From contig JADFDB010000010.1 of the NCBI GenBank assembly GCA_018263175.1, forward strand, positions 1 through 36,014: a stretch of DNA of 36,014 nt, read 5' to 3'. A program made the translations under genes and the position numbers. The first letter of the stretch is position 1. Every line of letters begins with the position of its first letter. The stretch is from Spirochaetota bacterium. Its GTDB lineage: Bacteria; Spirochaetota; UBA4802; UBA5368. The notes beneath the pieces are model-generated. The model saw only the letters and a list, made by a program, of their open reading frames with translations. It was not told where the DNA came from and searched no databases. Of this stretch, positions 22,747 through 29,739 are shown one piece after another.

Positions 22747-23673
22747 CTATACAAAAAGCGAGCTTACCGACTCTCCATTGTGAATCCGCTGGATCGCCTC
22801 GCCGAAAAGCGGGGCGATGGACAGCACCGTCATGTTCGGCAGTTTCTTTTCGGGCGACATCGGGATCGTATTGGTGACCACGATCTCCTTGAAATCGGCG
22901 CTTCTGAGCTTCTCGGCCGCGTCGGCCGAGAGCACCGGGTGCGTCGCCACACAGTATATGTCGCGCGCGCCGTCCTCTCTGAGGGCCCGTGCCGCGCCTG
23001 AGATGGAACCGCCCGTGTCGATCATATCGTCAAGCAGTATGCAGTTTTTCCCCGTAACGTCGCCAATCACATGCATCACCTTGCTGACATTCGCCTCGGG
23101 GCGGCGTTTGTCGATGATGGCCAGCCCCGCATTCAGGCGTTTGCCGAGAAAGCGCGCCCTCTCCACTCCGCCGGTATCGGGCGACACGATCACCGCGTCG
23201 GAGATGTTGAGCTTCTTCAGATAATCCACCATTATCGGTGTCGAGATCAGGTTGTCCACCGGTACGTCGAAAAAGCCCTGTATCTGCTCGGAGTGCAGTT
23301 CCACGGTGAGGATCCGCTTTACCCCGACCGCCTGGAGGATGTTCGCCACTACCTTGGCCGAGATGGGGACCCTGGGCTCGACCTTTCGGTCCTGCCGCGC
23401 GTACCCGAAATAGGGGATGACCGCGGTTATGCGCCTGGCCGACGCACGAAACGCCGCGTCGATCATCAGGAGCAGCTCCATCAGGTGATCGTTGGCCGGG
23501 TTGCAGGTGGACTGCACGATGAACAGATCGACCTCGCGGATATTCTCCCCGATCTTCACCGAGATCTCGTTGTCCTTGAACTTTTTGAGCTCGACCTCGG
23601 AAAGACTGATATTGAGATACCTTGCTATTTCCTCGGCCAGCGGCCGGTTCGATGACCCTGAAATGATCTTCAT
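22747..23673 (-). CDS. prs: Ribose-phosphate pyrophosphokinase
   Basis: 308 residues, normal for class I PRPP synthase. It makes PRPP from ribose 5-phosphate and ATP. Conserved parts: the FKDNEISVKIGENIR segment, YFGYARQDRK (ATP binding), VSPDTGGVERARFLGKRL, and the PRPP loop CILLDDMIDTGGSI. The ATG 23673 lies 6 bases after the glmU stop, so translation is likely coupled and the two precursors of wall and nucleotide synthesis are made together. rplY follows 52 bases after its stop. Confidence 0.97.
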   Translation of the reverse strand: MKIISGSSNRPLAEEIARYLNISLSEVELKKFKDNEISVKIGENIREVDLFIVQSTCNPANDHLMELLLMIDAAFRASARRITAVIPYFGYARQDRKVEPRVPISAKVVANILQAVGVKRILTVELHSEQIQGFFDVPVDNLISTPIMVDYLKKLNISDAVIVSPDTGGVERARFLGKRLNAGLAIIDKRRPEANVSKVMHVIGDVTGKNCILLDDMIDTGGSISGAARALREDGARDIYCVATHPVLSADAAEKLRSADFKEIVVTNTIPMSPEKKLPNMTVLSIAPLFGEAIQRIHNGESVSSLFV

Positions 23674-23679
23674 ATTGTC

Positions 23680-24441
23680 TCAGCCTTCACGTTTCGTAGT
23701 AGTACCGCCCGCCGTGCGCGCGAGGAATGCCTCGAGCCTCCGGAGCTCTCCGGGGGTGTTGACCCCGCTTCCCTCCGTTGAATTATCAAGGAGTATCGTG
23801 CGGACCTCTCCTCCGCTTTTGCGTATATAGCCGACCATGTCGGGGAGATAATACTCTCCCTGGGCGTTGTCGGTCGTTATCGTCTTCAGGCCCTCGAACA
23901 GATCCCTGCCGTAAAAAATATACGTGCCGGTGTTGACCTCGGCGACCATGCGCTCCCGGTCGGTGGCGTCCCGCTCCTCGACTATTCGTTCGAGGCCACC
24001 GTTCGTGTCCCTGATCAGTCGCCCGTATCCGGAGGGGCTCTCGGGCACCATGCCCAGCACCACGCCCCGGACTCCCGGAAGCAAAGCCTCGGCCGTCATC
24101 GCGGCGAAGGTCTGCGGGCGTATCAGCGGCACGTCGCCGCAGGCAATCAGCACCGGGCCGTCGTATCCGCCCAGCGCGGACTCGGCCTGCATCACCGCGT
24201 GTCCGGTGCCCTTCTGCTCGCGCTGCCACACACACCGCACGTCCGATCCAAGGGCCTGAACGACCTCATCTCCGCGATATCCGACCACCGCGACGATCTC
24301 GTCCGCTCCCGCTCGCTGCAGGGATTCCACAACGTGCGCGACGAGCGGCCTCCCGCCGAGGATATGAAGCACCTTGGGCAGGTCGGAACCCATCCGGACC
24401 CCTTTGCCCGCCGCGAGTATGATTGCTTTGAACGAACCGAT
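23680..24441 (-). CDS. glmU: UTP--glucosamine-phosphate uridylyltransferase (GlmU N-domain only)
   Basis: About 253 residues: the Rossmann-like pyrophosphorylase domain of GlmU, without the beta-helix acetyltransferase domain. Motifs: IILAAGKGVRM ... LPKVLH, QKGTGHAV, and IACGDVPLI, with EVNTGTYIFYGRDLFEGL and NAQGEYYLPD typical of GlmU. It would make UDP-GlcNAc from GlcNAc-1-P; the acetyl step needs another protein. The start is unusual. No ATG, GTG or TTG exists in frame between the tRNA-Gln gene and the first conserved residue; AGGAGAGG is followed 4 bases later by ATC (24441-24439), then GSFKAIILAAG. ATC is thus the likely start codon. A general nucleotidyltransferase role is the alternative. 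Confidence 0.82.
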   Translation of the reverse strand: MGSFKAIILAAGKGVRMGSDLPKVLHILGGRPLVAHVVESLQRAGADEIVAVVGYRGDEVVQALGSDVRCVWQREQKGTGHAVMQAESALGGYDGPVLIACGDVPLIRPQTFAAMTAEALLPGVRGVVLGMVPESPSGYGRLIRDTNGGLERIVEERDATDRERMVAEVNTGTYIFYGRDLFEGLKTITTDNAQGEYYLPDMVGYIRKSGGEVRTILLDNSTEGSGVNTPGELRRLEAFLARTAGGTTTKREG

Positions 24442-24459
24442 CTTTCCTCTCCTATACCG

Positions 24460-24481
24460 TGAGGCGCTATCTGAGGCGCTA
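24460..24481. repeat. 10-bp duplication of the tRNA-Gln 3' end
   Basis: TGAGGCGCTA occurs at 24472-24481 (the tRNA acceptor end) and again at 24460-24469 just outside it, 2 bases apart. It may be a scar of an integration or a replication slip. No integrase or second att-like copy is visible. Confidence 0.5.
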
Positions 24482-24542
24482 GGATTCGAACCTAGGTATG
24501 CCGAGACCAAAACCCGGTGCCTTACCACTTGGCGACGCCTCA
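24471..24542 (-). tRNA. tRNA-Gln(TTG)
   Basis: 72 bases on the minus strand. Acceptor TGAGGCG pairs with CGCCTCA, discriminator G. D arm GCC...GGC. Anticodon stem CCGGG/CTCGG (one G-U pair) with loop TTTTGGT, so the anticodon is TTG, reading CAA and CAG. T arm CTAGG-TTCGAAT-CCTAG. No CCA is encoded, so it must be added enzymatically. glmU starts 29 bases downstream, so the tRNA is probably processed from the tRNA-glmU-prs-rplY-pth transcript. Confidence 0.93.
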
Positions 24543-24628
24543 AAGGCAAAGCGAATAACAACTTCAGTATATACTATCACCTGACCGCTTCAGTATCCTT
24601 ATAAAATTTCATATATGATTGCGTACCA

Positions 24629-25525
24629 TCATTCCCGCGGACCGAGCACGGTCGTCATCGCCGTGCGCGCGATGCCGCGTATTTCATCTTCCGCGCGCCG
24701 TGCGTCCTCTGGCGAATCGAACAGGCCGATGATCGCCGAACCCGAGCCGGTCATAAACGCGCAGGGAGCACCGCAGAGCAAAAGCCGTTCCCTGGCCTCG
24801 CGCAGAGCGGGATGCTTCGGGAAGACCACCTCTTCGAAATCATTTTTAACGATGCCGCGAAGCTCGTCCAGCCGTCCGGAACGCATGGCCGAGCGAAGGA
24901 GAGCCTCCGTTTCCATGAGCGCCGCTTCACTCCGGACAGGCGTCAGATCCCTGTGAAGCATCGCATAAGCGCTGCCGGTATCCACATGAATTCCCATGTC
25001 GGCCACGAGCACGGTCCATTCGGGCCTTCCCCGAAGCGGCTCAAGCCTTTCGCCGACCCCCCGGCAGAGCGCTACGCCGCCGGCGAGGCAAAAGGGCACA
25101 TCCGCGCCGATACCGGCCGCCAGGCGTGCGAGCCTGTCGGGGTCGAGCCTTCGATAATGGGCGTTAAGGATTCGGAGTGCAGCGGCCGCGTTCGCGCTTC
25201 CCCCGCCCATGCCCGACCCGGCCGGGATGTTCTTTTCGATGGTATACTCGAACACGCCGGTTTCGTTCACCTCGCGGCAATACGCCCTGGTGGCCCGCGT
25301 GACGAGGTTCTCCTCTACCGGAATGCCCCCGATGAGGTCCGGGAAGGCCCCTCCCTCGGACGTTATCCCGACGACAACATCGCCGTGCGGCCTTATTTCC
25401 CCGAGTTTTAAAAGATCAAAAACGCCAACCTCGGCCATCAGGCTGAGAATTTCGTGATATCCGTCCTGTCTCTTATTAAGAACTTCGAGGTGCAGGTTGA
25501 TTTTGGCGAATGCTTTGCTTTTCAA
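24629..25525 (-). CDS. ispE: 4-(cytidine 5'-diphospho)-2-C-methyl-D-erythritol kinase
   Basis: 298 residues, GHMP kinase family. It phosphorylates CDP-methylerythritol in the MEP isoprenoid pathway. Motifs: KAFAKINLHLEVLNKRQDGYHEI at the start, the ATP loop NIPAGSGMGGGSANAAAALRIL, and the C-terminal CGAPCAFMTGSGSAIIGLF. The start is TTG 25525; an in-frame TAA two codons upstream rules out a longer form. A ribosome-binding site is not evident, but a promoter with a perfect TTGACA lies about 33-61 bases upstream. It is transcribed toward tRNA-Gln and divergently from the HAD gene. Confidence 0.94.
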   Translation of the reverse strand: MKSKAFAKINLHLEVLNKRQDGYHEILSLMAEVGVFDLLKLGEIRPHGDVVVGITSEGGAFPDLIGGIPVEENLVTRATRAYCREVNETGVFEYTIEKNIPAGSGMGGGSANAAAALRILNAHYRRLDPDRLARLAAGIGADVPFCLAGGVALCRGVGERLEPLRGRPEWTVLVADMGIHVDTGSAYAMLHRDLTPVRSEAALMETEALLRSAMRSGRLDELRGIVKNDFEEVVFPKHPALREARERLLLCGAPCAFMTGSGSAIIGLFDSPEDARRAEDEIRGIARTAMTTVLGPRE

Positions 25526-25557
25526 GGATTACAGGAACCACTAAAAATTGCGTGGCA

Positions 25558-25586
25558 AAAGTAGTATGCAGCACTCTATATGTCAA
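25558..25586 (-). promoter_or_regulatory. ispE promoter
   Basis: On the minus strand a perfect TTGACA (25586-25581) and, after 17 bases, TACTTT (25563-25558). The predicted start is about 25 bases before the TTG start codon of ispE. Confidence 0.55.
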
Positions 25587-25716
25587 GCAATTAATTCTGT
25601 TTGACGCGCAGGCCCGCGTTTTCACCTTATGGTACTGATCTTTGCTAATCCCCCGCCCCGACCGATGCGAGACGTCTGAAACGCATCCCGGCGGGTGCGG
25701 CACGGAGACCCATCGA

Positions 25717-26343
25717 ATGATCCGAAACGACATACACCCGTTGATTCGCGGCGCCCGCCTCCTGATTTTCGACTGTGACGGCGTGCTCTTCGATTCCTCC
25801 GAATCGAATGTCGCATTCTTCAACCATTGCCTCGACCTCGCCGGGTACGGCCCGCTCGGGCTGGATCTCGCCGAAAAGGCCGCGTACCTTTCGGTCGGCC
25901 AGCTCATCGAGGAACTGTTCGCGGACCGCGGCGAACGTGAGAGAACGTACGCGATCAGCCAGTCCGTGCGCTTCGAACTCTTTTTCGGCGCCATGCGCCC
26001 ACTGTTCGACTTCGATGCCGTGCTGCCGCCCCTCGGCCTCCGCTGTCATCTCGCCGTCGCCTCCAACCGTTCAGCCTCGCTCGGGAAGGTTTTCGATCAT
26101 TTCCGGCTTGGGCGATTCTTTTCCTTCAAAGTTTCCGCCCTAAACGCTCCGCCCAAACCAGCCCCGGACATGCTCTTGCTCTGCTGCAGGCATTTCGGCG
26201 TATCTCCGCTCGAGACGGTCTTTTTGGGCGATTCGATCGCCGACGCCGGGGCCGCCCTGAACGCGGGGACCGGCTTTATCGGAGTCGGACACCACATGCC
26301 GGAACCACGCGTATCCACTCCCGCGGAGCTTGTCGCACCCTGA
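25717..26343 (+). CDS. HAD-superfamily phosphatase
   Basis: 208 residues from ATG 25717 (CGGAGACC upstream; the earlier open frame is Pro/Cys-rich and unlikely). HAD motifs: I, FDCDGVLFDSS with the nucleophile Asp of DCD; II, VASNRSAS; III, the Lys of PPKPAPD; IV, GDSIADA. The insertion between I and II is a short helical cap (C1 type), like phosphoglycolate phosphatase/beta-phosphoglucomutase relatives. Substrate unknown. A 7-bp GC hairpin without T-run follows the stop. It is divergent from ispE and not obviously linked in function to the SpoIIE gene behind it, which has its own promoter. Confidence 0.85.
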   Translation: MIRNDIHPLIRGARLLIFDCDGVLFDSSESNVAFFNHCLDLAGYGPLGLDLAEKAAYLSVGQLIEELFADRGERERTYAISQSVRFELFFGAMRPLFDFDAVLPPLGLRCHLAVASNRSASLGKVFDHFRLGRFFSFKVSALNAPPKPAPDMLLLCCRHFGVSPLETVFLGDSIADAGAALNAGTGFIGVGHHMPEPRVSTPAELVAP

Positions 26344-26353
26344 AAACCGACCG

Positions 26354-26374
26354 CCCCGGGAGGCAATCCCGGGG
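26354..26374 (+). terminator. GC hairpin after the HAD phosphatase gene
   Basis: CCCCGGG (26354-26360) pairs with CCCGGGG (26368-26374) around loop AGGCAAT. The stem is strong but AATAAG follows instead of a T-run, so it may be a weak terminator or an mRNA-end stabiliser. Confidence 0.5.
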
Positions 26375-26383
26375 AATAAGTGC

Positions 26384-26411
26384 TTGAAAATAATCATCGC
26401 GCGAATAGAAT
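26384..26411 (+). promoter_or_regulatory. Promoter of the SpoIIE phosphatase gene
   Basis: TTGAAA (26384-26389), 16 bases, TAGAAT (26406-26411). The -10 box differs from TATAAT at one position. Transcription should start near 26418, about 40 bases before the GTG start at 26458. Confidence 0.6.
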
Positions 26412-26457
26412 AGCGCGACGGTCGTATCACAAATACCGGACAATCGCTGGTGGAATA

Positions 26458-28617
26458 GTGCTATATTTCAAGATAGTCTTTTGCGCATTCGGCATCATTA
26501 CCGCGTTGTACGTTTTTTCCAACAACATCGTTCGGCGCTTCGGCTTCGCCGTCAATCGCCTCTTCGCCGCCATCGCTTTCATAACTGCGCTGATGAACGC
26601 AAGCCTGCTCTATCAATTGCTCTATCCCGACTCCCCCCACCTGCTCGAATCGGTGCGTGTCTATTTCGTGATGGTCTCGCTGATCAACCAGCTCTTTTTC
26701 CACTACACCCAGATATTCCCCCGCTGGGAAAAGCGGTCGCCGGGATGGACCATCTTCCTCTCCGCGCTCCCCGGCATTGCGCTTATACCCGTGGCACTCA
26801 CCTGGGACGGTATCATCGCCGGCGTCCGATTCGACGGCGTCGTTCTGTACGAATTCGGCCCCTTCTTCTGGGTCTATCTGGCGGTTTTCGGATTCAACAT
26901 CCTGGGAACCTTTTTCACCAACCAGTATAAAACCAGGGTGCTCGAGAACGACTCGTTCAGAAAACAGCTCTTCTACCGCAGCATCGGCGACCATGTGGGG
27001 GCGCTCCTGATCGTCATCACCTTTGTCGTCATGCTGTATTTTTTAAACATGCAGGAACAGCACATGATGGGCATCCCGCTCGCCTCCATCATTCTGCTCA
27101 TCATCAACAACTACGCGATATCCGACGACCGGCTGATCGACTTTAAAAAATTCTATTCCCGCGCCGCGTACTGGGTGGTGGTGTTTTTCTGCCTCGTCAT
27201 ACCGGCAATACTCGTTCTTTATTACGGAGGACAGATCGCGTTCGGCGGGCAAAAGATCCCCGTCGCCGGATTGACGATTTTACTGTTCGTTTACTTCTTT
27301 TCCTTTTTCCGCTTCGTCGCGCCGTCTATCACCGCCCTCTTCCGCCGGCGGTATCTCGGGTTCGAGCGTAACGTCAACGAGTTCTTCCAGGGTATTACCA
27401 CGCTGTCCGACCTCAAGGACCCTGGCGAGTTCTGGGACAGTTTTTTCAACAACACGATCGACGCGCTCGGACCGCGGTTCCTTATCGGCACGGCCTCACT
27501 CTATATGCTCCGGGAGAACGATGGCGCCTATCACTTCAAATACGGCTTCGGCGAGGGTATCGACATACGGTCAATCGAAGAAAACCACGATCTTGCCTCC
27601 TGCCTGCGCCGCTTTCCCGGCCTCCTCGATCATTCGATGCTCTTCACCGACTTCTCACGCGAGGAATACCGGGAACGTTTGATGCCCTTTTTCCGCGAAC
27701 ACAGGATCAAGGTGGCACTGCCGTTTCTTAACCACGAGAAAAGGCTTATCGCCATCCTTCTGCTCGGCGAGCTCTCCGACGGCAGGCCCTATCCGGTCGA
27801 CCTCATTTCGGCGCTCGACCTCTACCGCATTCATTTCGAGGTGACGCTCGCCAACTCGATCTATCTCGACGAGATCAAGGCCTCCCAGGTATCCGAGCAC
27901 GACCGCATGCTGGTCGGAAACGTCAAAAAGAAGATCATCCCCTCAAAAATGGAGCAGATAGAGGGAATTCGCATCAGCTCCTTCTACCTCAATAACTCCG
28001 AATACGGGGGCGATTATTTCGATTCGGTCGTCGTCCGGCCCGGCCTCCTCGGTATATTCATCGCCGATACGTCCGATGCGGGCGTAGACTCAGTCGTCCT
28101 CGCCCTGGAGCTCTTTACGGTGCTCCACACCCAGCCGGTCACCTACGAAAGCCCCGAGAAGCTTTTGAGCATTATGAACTGGGTTATCGCCTCCTCGCGC
28201 TTTTCGGACCACTACACGCCGGCATTTTATGCAATCTATTCGTCGACCTCGCGGGCGCTCACGTATTCGAACGCGGCGATGCGTCCGCTCATTTTCTTCG
28301 ACCCCGCGCGAGAATCCTTCACCGACCTCGACACGAAGGGGATACCGGTCGGCATCGACAAAAACTTCACCTACGAGGCGCGGACCGTTCCCGTCATCCC
28401 CGGCAGCATCGGCATTCTGCACTCGGACGGCCTCGAGGCGGCCCTCAACACCTCCGGCTCCGCCTACTCGACCGGCAGAATCAAGGACATCATCCGCCTC
28501 AACCGTGGCGACACCCCGGCGGTGCTCGTCCGCAAAATCTATGACGACTTCAGGAGCTTCACCAGGGGCAGCACGCTCTCCAACGATGTAAGCCTGATCG
28601 TTTTCAGGTGCGACTGA
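26458..28617 (+). CDS. 7TM-GAF-SpoIIE (PP2C) membrane phosphatase
   Basis: 719 residues from GTG 26458, which has GGTGG upstream and puts the first membrane helix at the very start (LYFKIVFCAFGIITALYVF). A GTG at 26380 is in frame but lies before the promoter. About 1-300 hold some 7-8 membrane helices, like the 7TM sensory part of some histidine kinases. About 310-480 look like a GAF domain (PGEFWDSFFNNTIDALGPRF ... KVALPFLNHEKRLIAILLLG). About 490-719 are SpoIIE/PP2C: GGDYFD, FIADTSDAG, GILHSDGLEAA and LSNDVSLIVF keep the metal-binding Asp residues. The usual G-x-G after IADxS is altered. It should dephosphorylate a STAS-type antagonist in reply to an unknown signal. DHH follows 27 bases downstream. 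Confidence 0.87.
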   Translation: MLYFKIVFCAFGIITALYVFSNNIVRRFGFAVNRLFAAIAFITALMNASLLYQLLYPDSPHLLESVRVYFVMVSLINQLFFHYTQIFPRWEKRSPGWTIFLSALPGIALIPVALTWDGIIAGVRFDGVVLYEFGPFFWVYLAVFGFNILGTFFTNQYKTRVLENDSFRKQLFYRSIGDHVGALLIVITFVVMLYFLNMQEQHMMGIPLASIILLIINNYAISDDRLIDFKKFYSRAAYWVVVFFCLVIPAILVLYYGGQIAFGGQKIPVAGLTILLFVYFFSFFRFVAPSITALFRRRYLGFERNVNEFFQGITTLSDLKDPGEFWDSFFNNTIDALGPRFLIGTASLYMLRENDGAYHFKYGFGEGIDIRSIEENHDLASCLRRFPGLLDHSMLFTDFSREEYRERLMPFFREHRIKVALPFLNHEKRLIAILLLGELSDGRPYPVDLISALDLYRIHFEVTLANSIYLDEIKASQVSEHDRMLVGNVKKKIIPSKMEQIEGIRISSFYLNNSEYGGDYFDSVVVRPGLLGIFIADTSDAGVDSVVLALELFTVLHTQPVTYESPEKLLSIMNWVIASSRFSDHYTPAFYAIYSSTSRALTYSNAAMRPLIFFDPARESFTDLDTKGIPVGIDKNFTYEARTVPVIPGSIGILHSDGLEAALNTSGSAYSTGRIKDIIRLNRGDTPAVLVRKIYDDFRSFTRGSTLSNDVSLIVFRCD

Positions 28618-28644
28618 GATGCTCGATCGGGACCGCTCTTCGCA

Positions 28645-29739
28645 ATGAATGCACGGGAATCATCGGACCGCCTGCGCAACGCGCTTTCCCGCTACCGCAA
28701 TCTCCTCATCCTCGTCAAGGGATCGCCCGACCCCGATGTGATCGCCTCGTCCTTCGCACTGAAGGCGCTATGCGAATGCCTGTCCATCAAGTCGTCGATC
28801 GTGGCGCTCGCGGAGATTTCACTTCCGCAGAACAGGGCGATCGTAAAAAGCCTCGGTATTCCGCTCGGCATCGTAAAGGGCCCACCCTCGCCGCACGGTT
28901 TCGACGCGTACGCCGTGCTCGATTTTCAGTCGGCCTACATGAAGGGCGTTTCGGAAAAACTGCCGTGCGCCGTGCATATCGATCATCACGCCGAGGCTGA
29001 GGACGATGTCAAGGCCGACTTCCGCTTAGTCTCGGACGAGGCCGGCGCGGCCAGTACCTATATGGCCCTCTTCCTCCACGAGCTGGACCTGCCGCCCCCG
29101 GGCTCCCTGCGCACCGCCGTGGCCACCGCGCTCCTGCTCGGTATACAGACCGATACGGACAATCTGCGCCACGCGACAAAACTCGATTACGAGGCGCTTC
29201 AGTTCCTGTCGGGTTCCGCGGACGAGCGGATCGTCCAGAAGGTATCGAGTGTACCGCTCTCCGAGGAGGCCATCAGGCTCATCGGCATGGCCATGGCCGA
29301 CCACGAGGCCTACCACGACTGGTTCCTCGCCGGCCTTTCGTTCATCGACGAATCGAAAAGGGACAACATCGCCATTGCCGCCGATTTCCTGCTCGATACC
29401 GGGGACGCCGAGACCGTGGTGGTCTTCGCCATTGTTGAAAAAAAACGTGGGAGGGGCCTCTCCCTCGACGTTTCGTTCCGCACCTCGAACGCCGATCTCG
29501 ATCTGAACGGAATCATCAAGAGCATCACGTCCGAAGGCGGCGGGCGCGCCTACAAGGGCGCCTACCAGGTTAACCTGGATTATTTCGCCTCCTGCCCCGA
29601 CAGAGATCTCCTCTGGAAGATGGTTCGGCTCACCACGCTCGAGACGCTGAAGGCGTCACGCGACAACAAACGCTTAATCGAACTTCAGGGATTTTACCGG
29701 CGGGTACGGGGAAAGATCGAAGGACTTTTTGGAGCTTAG
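28645..29739 (+). CDS. DHH/DHHA1 family phosphoesterase (NrnA-like)
   Basis: 364 residues. Motif I reads LVKGSPDPDVIAS: both Asp are there, but the family's His (usually HxxPDxD) is replaced. Motif II is VLDFQS, motif III is HIDHHAEAE, motif IV LGIQTDTDNLRH. The C-terminal DHHA1 part has SEGGGRAYKGAYQV, which replaces the usual GGHxxAAG substrate loop. Relatives cleave nano-RNA, pAp or cyclic dinucleotides. The altered motif I and loop make the substrate uncertain. It starts 27 bases after the SpoIIE gene, likely co-transcribed, and overlaps the end of the SprA-like gene by 4 bases tail to tail. Confidence 0.82.
   Translation: MNARESSDRLRNALSRYRNLLILVKGSPDPDVIASSFALKALCECLSIKSSIVALAEISLPQNRAIVKSLGIPLGIVKGPPSPHGFDAYAVLDFQSAYMKGVSEKLPCAVHIDHHAEAEDDVKADFRLVSDEAGAASTYMALFLHELDLPPPGSLRTAVATALLLGIQTDTDNLRHATKLDYEALQFLSGSADERIVQKVSSVPLSEEAIRLIGMAMADHEAYHDWFLAGLSFIDESKRDNIAIAADFLLDTGDAETVVVFAIVEKKRGRGLSLDVSFRTSNADLDLNGIIKSITSEGGGRAYKGAYQVNLDYFASCPDRDLLWKMVRLTTLETLKASRDNKRLIELQGFYRRVRGKIEGLFGA

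Noticed and set aside
24471-24561. glmU start upstream, inside the tRNA region
   Set aside because: The frame is open through the tRNA gene by chance, but a coding start there would overlap a well-folded tRNA and add an Arg/Ser-rich tail foreign to GlmU.
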